Shown one piece after another: positions 26,483-36,925 of a DNA stretch of 64,000 nt (position 1 is the stretch's first letter; the number at the start of each line of letters is the position of its first letter). A model generated the notes under the pieces. The model did not search any database, had not been told where the DNA came from, and was given only the letters and a program-made list of their open reading frames with translations. The stretch comes from Pseudoroseomonas aestuarii (GTDB lineage Bacteria > Pseudomonadota > Alphaproteobacteria > Acetobacterales > Acetobacteraceae), in the NCBI RefSeq assembly GCF_042651065.1, contig NZ_JBHSCH010000004.1:124001-188000 (forward strand), written 5' to 3'. The translations under genes and the position numbers were made by a program.

Positions 26483-27271
26483 TCAGGTCATCATCATGCC
26501 GCCGGCCACGTCCACGACCTGGCCGGTGACGAAGGAAGCCTCCTCCGAGGCGAGGTAGAGCGCAAGGTCGGCCACCTCCTCCGGCCGGCCGAGGCGGCGC
26601 AGCGGCGTGGCCGCCACCTGGCCCGCATTCACCGCCTCGCCCACCGTGCGGATCAGCGGCGTGTCGATCCGCCCGGGCGCGATGGCGTTGACGCGGATGC
26701 CGTCCGGCCCCAGCTCGCCCGCGAGGTGCTTGGTGAGGCCGATCAGCGCCGCCTTGGTCGCGGCGTAGTGCGCGCCCACCACCACGGAATAGGTGCGCCC
26801 CGCGACCGAGGACATGTTGAGGATGCAGCCGCGCCGCGCCGCGCGCATCGCCGGGGTGAGCAGGCGGATGGCGTTGAAGCAGCCATTGAGGTTGACGCCG
26901 ACGACGCGCTGCCACTCCTCCGGCGCCATCTCCCACACCGCGTGGGCGCGGCCCTCGTGCTTGGGCGAGATGCCGGCATTGTTCACCAGCGTGTCGAAAT
27001 GCCCGCCGAGCGATTCCTCCAGCGCGGCGACGGCGGCGCCGAGCGCGGCATAGTCGGCGACATCGGCGCAGGCGGGGGCGGCGATGCCGCCGGCGGCGCG
27101 GATGCGCCGCGCCATCGCCCCGGCGCGCGCCGCATCGGCATCGAGCACACCGACCCGGGCGCCGCGCCGCGCGAAGGCCTCGGCGATGGCGCCGCCGATG
27201 CCCTGGCCGGCGCCCGTGACCAGCACGCGGCAGCCCGCATGGCTCGGCCGGCTGGCAAGATCCTGGTCCAT
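26483..27271 (-). CDS. Short-chain dehydrogenase/reductase
   Basis: A classical NAD(P)-dependent SDR of 262 residues: cofactor motif TGAGQGIG (19-26), NNAGIS, catalytic Ser in NMSSVAG, and YAATK with catalytic Tyr and Lys, closing with VVDVAGGMMMT. SDRs of this type oxidise secondary alcohols or reduce ketones, often sugars, polyols or 3-oxoacyl groups. Start at 27271 is supported by GAGGAG; a start at 27310 would overlap livF. It lies between livF and the GMC gene with short gaps, suggesting one operon and a shared catabolic task. Confidence 0.87.
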   Translation of the reverse strand: MDQDLASRPSHAGCRVLVTGAGQGIGGAIAEAFARRGARVGVLDADAARAGAMARRIRAAGGIAAPACADVADYAALGAAVAALEESLGGHFDTLVNNAGISPKHEGRAHAVWEMAPEEWQRVVGVNLNGCFNAIRLLTPAMRAARRGCILNMSSVAGRTYSVVVGAHYAATKAALIGLTKHLAGELGPDGIRVNAIAPGRIDTPLIRTVGEAVNAGQVAATPLRRLGRPEEVADLALYLASEEASFVTGQVVDVAGGMMMT

Positions 27272-27281
27272 GCCCTGCTCC

Positions 27282-27969
27282 TCAGATGCCGAGATAGGCG
27301 CGGCGCACATGGTCGTCGCGCAGCAGGGCGGCCCCGGTGTCGGTCATGACGATCTCGCCATTCTCCAGCACGTAGCCGCGGTCGGCGAGGCTGAGGGTGC
27401 GGAACACGTTCTGCTCCACCAGCAGCACGGTGACGCCGGTGGCCACGATGCGCTCCACCACGTCGAACACCTGTTTCACGATGATCGGCGCGAGGCCGAG
27501 CGAGGGCTCGTCGAACATCAGCAGCTTCGGTCGCGCCATCAGCCCGCGTGCGATCGCCACCATCTGCTGCTCGCCGCCCGAGAGGGAGCCCGCATGCTGC
27601 TCCAGCTTCTCCCGCACACGGGGGAAGAGATCCATCACCTCGTCCATCGTCTGCGCCATGCGGCCGCGCGCATGCGGCGTGTAGGCGCCCATCCGCAGAT
27701 TGTCGCGCACCGTCATGAAGGGAAAGAGCTGGCGCCCCTCGGGGATCAGCGTGATGCCGCGCGCCACCACCTCGTGCGGCGTGAGGCGGCCGATCTCCTC
27801 CCCCTCGAAGGTGATGCGGCCCGCGGTGGGGCGCACCAGCCCGGCGATGGTGCGCAGCGTGGTCGTCTTGCCCGCGCCGTTGGCACCGACGATGGTGACG
27901 ACCTCGCCCGCGCCCACGGTGACGTCGATGCCGTGCAGGATGGTGGTGCGGCCATAGCCGGCCCGCACC

Positions 27970-27986
<17 letters not shown>
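27282..27986 (-). CDS. livF: Branched-chain amino acid-type ABC transporter ATPase (LivF-like)
   Basis: An ABC ATPase of 234 residues with Walker A GANGAGKT (34-41), Q-loop segment ITLIPEGRQLFPFMTV, signature LSGGEQQM and Walker B LLMFDEPSLG. LivF length and the typical C-terminal VRRAYLGI. It powers import with the fused permease-ATPase encoded just upstream; the two genes overlap by 17 bp. The Liv family also carries aromatic compounds, urea and short amides, so the substrate is not fixed by homology. Confidence 0.9.
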
Positions 27987-29772
<1,786 letters not shown>

Positions 29773-29782
29773 GCGGGTCTCC

Positions 29783-30658
29783 TCATTCCGAGCCGCGGCC
29801 CAGGCCGAACAGGCCGGTCGGCCGGAACAGCAGGATCAGGATGAACAGTCCGAAGATCACCACCTCCTTCAGGTCGGGGGCGATGTAGAAGGCGCTGAGG
29901 CTGTCCACGAGGCCGATCAGCAGCGCGCCGATGAAGGCGCCGTGCAGGCTGCCCATGCCGCCCAGCACCACCACGACGAAGGCGGTGAGCACGAAATAGG
30001 TGCCGACGGTGGGGGAGGCCGGGTAGATCGGCGCCACCAGCGCCGCCGCCAGCCCGACGCAGGCGGCGCCGATGCCGAAGGTGATGATGTAGATGCGCTT
30101 GACGTCCACGCCCATCAGCTGTGCGGCGGCGCGGTGCTGCGCCGTGGCGCGGATGGCGCGGCCGAGATAGGTGCGCTCCATGAACAGGTGCAGCGCGCCG
30201 ACCACGACGATGCCGCAGACGAACATCACCAGCTGGCCGATCAGGATGCGGAAGGGGCCGAAGGTGAGGGAGTCCCGCACGCCGCTCGAAGGGGTGGCGT
30301 AGAGATCGGCGCCGAAGACCAGCAGCGCCAGGTTGATCAGCGCGGTGGAGAGGCCGACGGTCGCGAAGATCTGCACATGCGCGTCGCGCGCATCCAGCAG
30401 CGGCTGCAGGATGAAGCGCTGGATCAGCACGCCGATGACGAACAGCACCAGCACCAGCGGCGGCGCCAGCACGTAGGGGTGCAGGCCAAGCTGGGAGGTG
30501 CCCAGCCAGGTCAGGTACATGCCGACCATCAGCAGCTCGCCATGCGCGAAGTTGACCAGGCGGATGATGCCGAAGATCAGCGTGAGGCCGACGCTGATGA
30601 TGGCGAACAGCCCGCCCAGCATCAGCCCGTTGAGGACGAGCTGCACGAAGGTTTCCAT
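29783..30658 (-). CDS. livH: Branched-chain amino acid-type ABC transporter permease (LivH-like)
   Basis: An integral membrane permease of 291 residues. Typical LivH start METFVQLVLNGLMLGGLFAIISVGLTLIFGIIRLVNFAHGELLMVG, with about eight hydrophobic segments, then VVLGGMGSLHGAFIGALLIG and C-terminal LLFRPTGLFG. It pairs with the LivM half of the downstream fusion to form the channel. GAGGAG precedes the ATG at 30658. The gene sits 10 bp before the fusion gene. Confidence 0.9.
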   Translation of the reverse strand: METFVQLVLNGLMLGGLFAIISVGLTLIFGIIRLVNFAHGELLMVGMYLTWLGTSQLGLHPYVLAPPLVLVLFVIGVLIQRFILQPLLDARDAHVQIFATVGLSTALINLALLVFGADLYATPSSGVRDSLTFGPFRILIGQLVMFVCGIVVVGALHLFMERTYLGRAIRATAQHRAAAQLMGVDVKRIYIITFGIGAACVGLAAALVAPIYPASPTVGTYFVLTAFVVVVLGGMGSLHGAFIGALLIGLVDSLSAFYIAPDLKEVVIFGLFILILLFRPTGLFGLGRGSE

Positions 30659-30743
30659 GGACGCTCCTCTTGCCGTGCCCTCGGGCCGTGCGTTTCGCGG
30701 GCGCCGCCGGGCGCCCGCGGTTCCGGCGCCGGCGGCTTTGGCG

Positions 30744-31958
30744 TCAGCGGCGCAGGCGCAGCTCGGACACCGCCGCCTCGGGCGGATAGACGGTGACGAG
30801 GCGGCCATCCTGCCATTGCAGCCCCATCATCTTGGCGCGCTCGTTCTGCCCGTCGGGGCCGAACTTCACGCCCCAGCCTTCCGGCGTGGTGCCGTCCGGC
30901 ACGTCCACCGCCGCGACCGCGGCGCGGATGTCGTCCGCCGCGAGGGACTTCGCCGCGGCGATGGCGTCGAGGAAGACCTTGGCGCCCACATAGTTGCCGA
31001 GGCTGTGGCCCGAGCGCGGCTCCATGCCGTACTTGGCGCGGTAGGCGGCGACGAAATCCTCGATGCCCGGCGCCGCCTTCGGGTTGATGGCGTACTGGGT
31101 GAAGTCGACGTTCAGCACGCCGTCCATCACCTCCGGCCCCACCGCCTGCATCGTCTCGCGCAGCGAATAGCCGCCGCCGCCGCCGATGATGGCGCGCGGC
31201 CTGAAATTGGCTTCGCGCGCCTGGCGGAAGAACAGCACGGTGTCGTTCTGGTAGGAGGTCTGCAGCACCACATCGGCCTTCGCCGCCTGCAACCGCAGGA
31301 TCAGCGAGGACATGTCGACGATGTTGGCGGGATAGGGCAGGGTCTCGACGATGGTGAGGCCGCGCTCCTTCGCGTAGCTCGCCTGGAAGCGGCCCACCGT
31401 GGTGCCGTAGAGGCTGTCCTCGTGGATGATGGCGATCCGCAGCGCCTTCGGCTCCACCGAGAAGGCGGGGGCCACGGAGTTCACCACCATCTCGATCGAG
31501 CGCTCCGCCATGTTCCGCGCGGTGGGGTTGGTGCGGAACAGGTAGCGGAACTTGCGCTCGGTGATGGAATCGGAGACCGCGCCCATCTCGAAATAGGGGA
31601 TGCGCGCCAGTTCGGCCACCTGGCTCGCCACCTGGCTGCGGGCGGAGGAGTAGGTGCCGAAGATGGCCTTCACCTGGGCCACCGAGATCAGCCGGCGGGC
31701 CTCGGCCACGGCCTGGTTGTTGTCCACCGCGTCGCCGCGCACCAGGGTGATCTTCTCGCCCTTGATGCCGCCGGCGGCGTTGCGCTCCTCCACCGCCAGC
31801 TCCAGCCCGCGCCAGCTCTCGTCGCCGAGCACGGCCAGTTCACCGCTGAAGGGGTAAAGCGCGCCAAGGCGGATCTCCGCCTGCGCCGCGCCGGCCCCGA
31901 GGCCGATGCCGAGCCCGGCCAGAAGGCCGAGCGCCACTCTGCGTGTCGTCCTGAACAT
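30744..31958 (-). CDS. Periplasmic Liv-type substrate-binding protein
   Basis: The binding protein of the Liv importer, 404 residues. A cleavable signal peptide (about 1-27, two Arg then a Leu/Gly/Ala-rich core ending AAQA) precedes the type I periplasmic fold: IRLGALYPFSGELAVLGDESWRGLELAVEERNAAGGIKG, AIFGTYSSARSQVASQVAE, IAIIHEDSLYGTTVGR. First transporter gene of the run, in the usual K-H-M-G-F order. The substrate is not evident; the neighbouring GMC, SDR and zinc dehydrogenases suggest an alcohol-bearing compound rather than an amino acid. Confidence 0.88.
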   Translation of the reverse strand: MFRTTRRVALGLLAGLGIGLGAGAAQAEIRLGALYPFSGELAVLGDESWRGLELAVEERNAAGGIKGEKITLVRGDAVDNNQAVAEARRLISVAQVKAIFGTYSSARSQVASQVAELARIPYFEMGAVSDSITERKFRYLFRTNPTARNMAERSIEMVVNSVAPAFSVEPKALRIAIIHEDSLYGTTVGRFQASYAKERGLTIVETLPYPANIVDMSSLILRLQAAKADVVLQTSYQNDTVLFFRQAREANFRPRAIIGGGGGYSLRETMQAVGPEVMDGVLNVDFTQYAINPKAAPGIEDFVAAYRAKYGMEPRSGHSLGNYVGAKVFLDAIAAAKSLAADDIRAAVAAVDVPDGTTPEGWGVKFGPDGQNERAKMMGLQWQDGRLVTVYPPEAAVSELRLRR

Positions 31959-31998
31959 TCTTGTTTCCCTCCCCAGTCGTTGCGCCCGCCGGCGCGGC

Positions 31999-33042
31999 TC
32001 AGCCGTCGCCGGGCCGCAGCAGGATCTTCACGGCGTCCTTGCGTCGGGCCATCTCGAAGCCGCGCGGCCCTTCGCGCAGCGGCAGCCGGTGCGTGATCAT
32101 CTGCGCCAGCTGCGCGCGGTGCGCGGGATCGGCCAGCAGCGCCAGCACGCGCGGCCAGGCGGCCCAGCTTGTGTCATGCGCGGCGCGGAGCTGGTGCTTG
32201 TTGCGCACCATGGTCGTCACCGGCAGTTCCAGGGAGCGCGAATGGATGCCGGTGATCACCAGCACGCCGCTCGAGCGCAGCACCGACAGCCCCTCGGTGA
32301 TCGAGGCGGTGACGCCGGTGGCCTCGATCACGCGGTCCACCTTCTCGCCGAAGCAGGCCTGCACCGCGGCGGCCAGGCTCGTGCCTGCCAGGTCGGCCGT
32401 GTGGCCGATGCCCATGCGGCGCGCGCAGTCGAGCCGCAGCGTGTCGTCGAAGCCGGCGAGCAGCACCCGCGCGCCGCGCTGCTGCGCCATCCAGGCGATG
32501 CCGAGGCCGATCGGCCCCGGGCCCAGCACCAGCACGGCGTCGCCGGGGCTGATCTCCGCCACCTCCACCGCGTTGTCGGCGATGCTGAGGGGCTCGCACA
32601 GCGCGCCCATCTCGGCATCGACCCCGTCGGGCAGGCGGAAGCAGTGGGAGGCGGGGGCCACCACATGCGCCGCGAAGCCGCCATCGCAGTGCAGGCCGAG
32701 GATGCGGCGCGCCTGGCAGTCCTGGTTGCGCCCCTCGCGGCAGGCGCGGCACTGGCCGCAGCCGATGGTGGGCCAGGCGGTTACCGCGTCGCCAGGGGCG
32801 AAGCCTTCCACACCCGCTCCCACCGCCGTCACATGGCCGGCGAATTCATGCCCCAGCGTGAAGGGCATGTGGGGCGCCATGAACTCGTAGCCCGGTGTCC
32901 ATTCATAGGCATGGATGTCGCTGCCGCAGATGCCGGCGGCGGCGACGCGGATGCCGATCTCGCCCGGCCCCGGCGCGGCGGGGGGTGGTACCTCCTGCGC
33001 TTCCAGCCCGGGTGCGGCACGGGTCTTGCGGAGCGCGAGCAT
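31999..33042 (-). CDS. Zinc-dependent medium-chain alcohol/polyol dehydrogenase
   Basis: An MDR-family dehydrogenase of 347 residues. Catalytic zinc ligands are in ICGSDIH and GHEFAGHV. The structural zinc lobe has four Cys in CGQCRACREGRNQDC. The NAD site is VLGPGPIGLG. The family oxidises sorbitol, threonine or related secondary alcohols. Probably the first gene of the minus-strand catabolic operon, divergent from the GntR regulator. The ATG at 33042 has no strong ribosome site; it was chosen because upstream residues are not protein-like. Confidence 0.85.
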   Translation of the reverse strand: MLALRKTRAAPGLEAQEVPPPAAPGPGEIGIRVAAAGICGSDIHAYEWTPGYEFMAPHMPFTLGHEFAGHVTAVGAGVEGFAPGDAVTAWPTIGCGQCRACREGRNQDCQARRILGLHCDGGFAAHVVAPASHCFRLPDGVDAEMGALCEPLSIADNAVEVAEISPGDAVLVLGPGPIGLGIAWMAQQRGARVLLAGFDDTLRLDCARRMGIGHTADLAGTSLAAAVQACFGEKVDRVIEATGVTASITEGLSVLRSSGVLVITGIHSRSLELPVTTMVRNKHQLRAAHDTSWAAWPRVLALLADPAHRAQLAQMITHRLPLREGPRGFEMARRKDAVKILLRPGDG

Positions 33043-33184
33043 GGCGTCAGGGGCGCGAGGAGGTGGCGCGGGAGCCGTGGCGGCGGCCGGCGGAGGCCGG
33101 CCGCAAGGTGACGGCCCGATCCACGCCCGGCCGGGCGTGCGCGGCGGTGTCCATGGACTTCTTCCTTCCCTGGTCACGACGCTT

Positions 33185-33206
33185 GTTATGCGTCATTTGA
33201 TATAAC
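33185..33206. promoter_or_regulatory. Inverted repeat GTTAT-N12-ATAAC between the GntR gene and the dehydrogenase operon
   Basis: A perfect 5-bp inverted repeat in the AT-rich 30-bp core of the 185-bp divergent region. TATAAC within it (33201-33206) could also be a -10 element for the GntR gene, whose ATG is at 33228. It is a reasonable operator for the FCD-GntR protein encoded next to it. Confidence 0.4.
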
Positions 33207-33227
33207 ACTGAGGACGTTACGCGGGGC

Positions 33228-33941
33228 ATGTCAATCGTGAACACGTTGCCGAGCCGGCCTGCCGCCATCGACCCTGCCGCCGACGGCCCTTTCCGCCGCA
33301 TCCCGCGCGACAGCCTGAGCGAGCGCGCCTACCAGGAGGTGCGCGCGGCCCTGATGCTCAGCCGCCTGCGGCCGGGGGAGAAGCTGCTGCTGCGGCCGCT
33401 GGCGGCACGGCTCGGCATCAGCGCCACGCCGGTGCGGGAGGCCCTGCTGCGGTTGGTCTCCGAGCAGGCGCTGCAGATGGACGAGCGCGGCACGGTGGTG
33501 GTGCCGAGCATCGGCCGCGAGCGTTTCCTGGAGATCCGCGCGCTGCGCTGCGATCTCGAGGGCCAGGCCGGCGCCGCGGCCGCCGCGCGCGCCACCCCGG
33601 AGGCGATCGGGGCGCTGGCGGCGATCCATGGCAGGCTGCTGGAGGCCGAGGCGCGTGGCGACTTCCCCACGGCGCTGCACTGCAATGAGCAGTTCCATTT
33701 CGGCCTGTGCCGGCTCGCCGGCATGCCGGTGCTGCTGGGTCTCGTCGAGATCCTGTGGATGCAGTGTGGCCCGCTGCTCAGCCATCTCTATGCGGGCGGC
33801 CCGCAGAACCGGCCGCGGCACGGGCATCTGGAGGCGCTGGAAGGGCTGCGGCGGCAGGATGCGGCGATGGTGCGCGCCGCGGTGGTGCAGGATATCGAGG
33901 AAGGCGGCCGGCCGCTGCTCGACTTCCTGGGCCGGGAATAA
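33228..33941 (+). CDS. GntR-family regulator, FCD subfamily
   Basis: A repressor of 237 residues. N-terminal winged HTH (about 30-95: LSERAYQEVRAALMLSRLRPGEKLLLRPLAARLGISATPVREALLRLVSEQAL) and an FCD ligand-binding domain (about 103-230) with metal-coordinating His residues likely in HCNEQFHF and in RPRHGHLEAL. FCD regulators sense small carboxylates or sugar acids. It is divergent from the dehydrogenase/Liv operon and probably controls it through the site at 33185-33206. Confidence 0.88.
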   Translation: MSIVNTLPSRPAAIDPAADGPFRRIPRDSLSERAYQEVRAALMLSRLRPGEKLLLRPLAARLGISATPVREALLRLVSEQALQMDERGTVVVPSIGRERFLEIRALRCDLEGQAGAAAAARATPEAIGALAAIHGRLLEAEARGDFPTALHCNEQFHFGLCRLAGMPVLLGLVEILWMQCGPLLSHLYAGGPQNRPRHGHLEALEGLRRQDAAMVRAAVVQDIEEGGRPLLDFLGRE

Positions 33942-33971
33942 GCCCCGCCCGCCGCGCCGGGCGGGCGGGGC
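33942..33971. terminator. Stem-loop between convergent GntR and HU genes
   Basis: A 10-bp GC stem GCCCCGCCCG/CGGGCGGGGC with a 10-base loop directly after the GntR stop and before the HU stop at 33978. No long T-run on either strand, so termination strength is uncertain. Confidence 0.55.
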
Positions 33972-33977
33972 CTCGGA

Positions 33978-34289
33978 TCAGGCCTTGGCGGCCTTGCGCT
34001 TGCTCTTCTTCATCGCCGCGAAGGCGGCATCGCGCAGCGCGGGAGAAGGCTTGAAGCGCACCGTGGCGCCAGCCTTCACCGCGACCTTCTCGCCGGTGCG
34101 GGGATTCATCGCGGTGCGCTTCGGCGTCTCACGCACGATAAAGGCGCCAAAGTCAGGAATCGTGAAGCGGCCATTCTTCACGATCTCGCCCTTGATCGCC
34201 TCGATGATGTCGCCGGCCAGGGCGTTCGCGCCCACGCCGGTGATCTCGATCGAATTCTGGATGGCATCGGCCAGAAACTTCTTCGACAT
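33978..34289 (-). CDS. HU-family histone-like DNA-binding protein
   Basis: A nucleoid protein of 103 residues. The N-terminal dimerisation helices (LADAIQNSIEITGVGANALAGDIIEAIKGEIVKNGRFTIPDFGAFIV) are followed by the DNA-bending arm with the family signature in PKRTAMNPRTGEKVAVKAGATVRFKP and a Lys/Ala-rich tail. ATG at 34289 has AAAGGG upstream. Plasmid-borne HU paralogues may help the origin bend or reduce the cost of carrying the replicon; either is inference. It diverges from the dihydroxyacetone kinase gene. Confidence 0.9.
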   Translation of the reverse strand: MSKKFLADAIQNSIEITGVGANALAGDIIEAIKGEIVKNGRFTIPDFGAFIVRETPKRTAMNPRTGEKVAVKAGATVRFKPSPALRDAAFAAMKKSKRKAAKA

Positions 34290-34435
34290 TCGCTGCCCTT
34301 TCGCGGAAGGCCCCACCCAAAGCACAGGCCGCGCCCGGCGTGAAGTCCTCAATGTGCCTGTCATTGAAAGAAACCGTCTTGATGGCGGTGTCCGCGCCGC
34401 CCAACCTCCCGCACGATTGGAAGGAGGGCCGCGAG

Positions 34436-36112
34436 ATGAAGAAACTGATCAACGACCCGCGCCGCGTGGTGCGGGAAATGCTGGAGGGGCTGGTCGCGCT
34501 CTGCCCGGATCAGGCGCTGCTGGCCGAGGCCGACGTGGTGGTGCGCGCGGCGCGCGCCGCGCCGGAGGCACGGCCCGTCGCGGTGCTCTCGGGGGGCGGC
34601 GCGGGGCATGAGCCGGCCCATGCCGGCTATGTCGGCGCCGGTCTGCTGGATGCGGCGGTCGCCGGCGATGTCTTCACCTCGCCCAGCACCGGCTGGGCGC
34701 TGGCCGCCATCCGCGCCGTCGCCGGGCCGGCGGGCGCGCTGCTGGTGGTGAAGAACTACACGGGCGACCGGCTGAATTTCGGCCTCGCCGCCGAGCTGGC
34801 GCGCGCCGAGGGCATTCCCGCCGAGATCGTCGTGGTGGCCGACGACGTGGCGCTGCGCGACACGGTGCCGCCGGAGCGGCGGCGCGGCATTGCCGGCACG
34901 GTGCTGGTGCACAAGATCGCCGGCGCCGCCGCCGCGCGCGGCCTGAAGCTGGAGGAGGTGGCGGCGCAGGCGCGCGCGGCCTCGGCGGCGCTGGGCTCGA
35001 TGGGCGTCGCGCTCGGCGCCTGCACCGTGCCCGCCGCCGGCCGCCCCGGCTTCGCGCTGGAGGAGGATGCGGTGGAGCTGGGCCTCGGCATCCATGGCGA
35101 GCAAGGCGTCAGCCGCGAGGCCCTGCAGCCGGCCGACGCGCTGGTGGAGACGCTGCTCGGGCGCATCCTGGCCGATCTCGGCACGGAGCCGGGGGCGCGG
35201 GTCGTGCTGCTGGTCAACGGGCTGGGCGGCACGCCGCCGATGGAGCTGGCCATCGTCGCCCGCGCCGCGCTGGCCGGGCTGCGCGCGCGCGGCCTGGTGG
35301 TGGAGCGCGCCTGGTGCGGCAACTACCTCACCGCCATCGAGATGCCGGGCTGCTCGCTCTCCGTGATGCGTGTGGACGATGCGCGGCTGGCGCTGCTCGA
35401 CGCCCCCGCCGCCGCGCCGGCCTGGACGGGCGATGGCCGCGTCGCGCCGCCCAACATCCTGCCCGCCCCGCCGGCGGCGCCCGCCGAGCCGGCCCCAGAA
35501 CCCGGCCCGCTGGCCCCCGCGATCGGTGCCGCCCTCCTCCGCGTCGCGGCGGCGCTGGAGGCCGCGGAGCCGGAGCTGACCGCGCTGGACAGCGCCGCCG
35601 GCGATGGCGACCTCGGCATCAGCATGGCGCGCAGCGCGGCGGCGCTCCGCGCCTTGCCGGAAGGCGCCCACGCCAACCCCGCCGAAATGCTGGCGGAGGC
35701 CGGGCAGGCGCTGCGCCGCGCCATCGCCGGCAGCTCCGGGCCGTTCTACGCGGTCGCGCTGCTGCGGGCGGCGCGTGCCCTGGAAGGGCAGGCCAGCCCC
35801 GACGCCGCGGCCTGGGCCGGCGCCTTCCGCGCGGCGGCCGATGCCATCGGCGCGCTGGGCGGCGCCAGGGCCGGCGACCGCACCATGCTGGCCGGGTTGC
35901 TGCCGGCGCCCGAGGCCTTCGAGCAATCCGCCGGCCAGGGCCTCGGCCCCGCCTGGGGGGCGGCGCTGGCGGCGGCCGAGGCCGGGCTGCGCGCCACGCA
36001 GGAGATGACGCCGCGTCTCGGCCGCGCTTCCTACCTGGGCGCGCGCGCGCTGGGCACGCCCGATGCCGGCGCCGCGGCGGTGCTGGTGTGGATGCGCGCC
36101 CTGGCGCGCTGA
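34436..36112 (+). CDS. ATP-dependent dihydroxyacetone kinase (DhaK-DhaL fusion)
   Basis: Phosphorylates dihydroxyacetone to DHAP with ATP in the cytoplasm, 558 residues. The DhaK part (1-330) has LSGGGAGHEPAHAGYVGAGLLDAAVAGDVFTSP and the substrate-binding His in LGIHGEQGVSR. After a Pro/Ala linker (345-365) the DhaL part has the ADP-metal motif DSAAGDGDLGISMARS and AGSSGPFYAVALL, and ends RASYLGARALGTPDAGA. AGGAGG upstream of the ATG at 34436 fixes the start. Close relatives include erythrulose and other tetrose kinases, so the triose substrate is likely but not certain. With glpD at 53068 it points to triose or glycerol metabolism on this replicon. Confidence 0.87.
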   Translation: MKKLINDPRRVVREMLEGLVALCPDQALLAEADVVVRAARAAPEARPVAVLSGGGAGHEPAHAGYVGAGLLDAAVAGDVFTSPSTGWALAAIRAVAGPAGALLVVKNYTGDRLNFGLAAELARAEGIPAEIVVVADDVALRDTVPPERRRGIAGTVLVHKIAGAAAARGLKLEEVAAQARAASAALGSMGVALGACTVPAAGRPGFALEEDAVELGLGIHGEQGVSREALQPADALVETLLGRILADLGTEPGARVVLLVNGLGGTPPMELAIVARAALAGLRARGLVVERAWCGNYLTAIEMPGCSLSVMRVDDARLALLDAPAAAPAWTGDGRVAPPNILPAPPAAPAEPAPEPGPLAPAIGAALLRVAAALEAAEPELTALDSAAGDGDLGISMARSAAALRALPEGAHANPAEMLAEAGQALRRAIAGSSGPFYAVALLRAARALEGQASPDAAAWAGAFRAAADAIGALGGARAGDRTMLAGLLPAPEAFEQSAGQGLGPAWGAALAAAEAGLRATQEMTPRLGRASYLGARALGTPDAGAAAVLVWMRALAR

Positions 36113-36298
36113 GCCCGGGCCGTCCGGGGAGGGAGTCCGGGGAGCGAGGCACGAGGGCCTGGCCCCGTGTCGCGCGGGGCGCGCTAAGCTGGGCCGTTGG
36201 GTCAACCGACGCGCCCGGGCGCCGTTATGGCTTGCGGGGGCGCTGGGTCGCCCCCCTGGTCCTTCGGGGCCGGGACCTTGCTTCCGGAGCGCTGTATC

Positions 36299-36919
36299 GT
36301 GTCCATTCAGTCTTGCCCGGCCGGTCGCCCCGCCTGGCCATCGGCCCTGGTATTGTCCCTCGCCCTGTCGCTGCCGGCCGTGCCCGTCCTGGCGCAGGAA
36401 GCGGAAACCGGCACCACGCCCCTGGCGGAGCGCGAAACCCTCGCCAAGGGCACCACCTTCCGCGTCCTCGGCCAGGATGTGAAGGGCGTGACCGGCATCG
36501 TGGTCGGCCAGGTGGTGAACGTCCTGGTGGACGAGGCCGGCCAGCCCCGCGCCGCCGTGCTGGATTATGGCGGCTTCCTCGGCGTGGGGCGGCGGCGCAT
36601 CGCCGTGTCCTGGTCGGTGCTGCGCTTCACGCCGGAGGGTATCCAGCTGTCGCTGAGCCGTGACCAGCTGAAGAATTTTCCTGAGTACAAGGAGGGCGAG
36701 GCTGTGCAGATGGCCTTGCAGCCGGCCGCACCCCCTGCGGCTAGGCCCGCATCGGACGCCCCGGCCCCGGCCCCCGCCCCGGCGCCCGCAGCACGGTCCG
36801 CTGCGCCGTCCACCCCGGACGCGGCGGTTCCAAAATCTCCCCCGGAGCCGGCCCCGGGCCAAGACCCGGCGAAGGAGCCGCCACCCGCCGCGCCGCCCAG
36901 CCCCGGCAAGGCGGAATAG
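36299..36919 (+). CDS. Exported PRC-barrel domain protein
   Basis: 206 residues from a GTG start with GGAG nine bases upstream. A signal peptide (about 1-33, core ALVLSLALSLPAVPVLA) is followed by a PRC-barrel-like domain (about 45-125: FRVLGQDVKGVTGIVVGQVVNVLVDEAGQPRAAVLDYGGFLGVGRRRIAVSW) and a Pro/Ala-rich disordered tail (130-206). The function of exported PRC-barrel proteins is not established; related ones bind RNA or modulate envelope stress. It lies six bases before the MFS gene, probably co-transcribed. Confidence 0.75.
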   Translation: MSIQSCPAGRPAWPSALVLSLALSLPAVPVLAQEAETGTTPLAERETLAKGTTFRVLGQDVKGVTGIVVGQVVNVLVDEAGQPRAAVLDYGGFLGVGRRRIAVSWSVLRFTPEGIQLSLSRDQLKNFPEYKEGEAVQMALQPAAPPAARPASDAPAPAPAPAPAARSAAPSTPDAAVPKSPPEPAPGQDPAKEPPPAAPPSPGKAE

Positions 36920-36925
36920 GCGCGC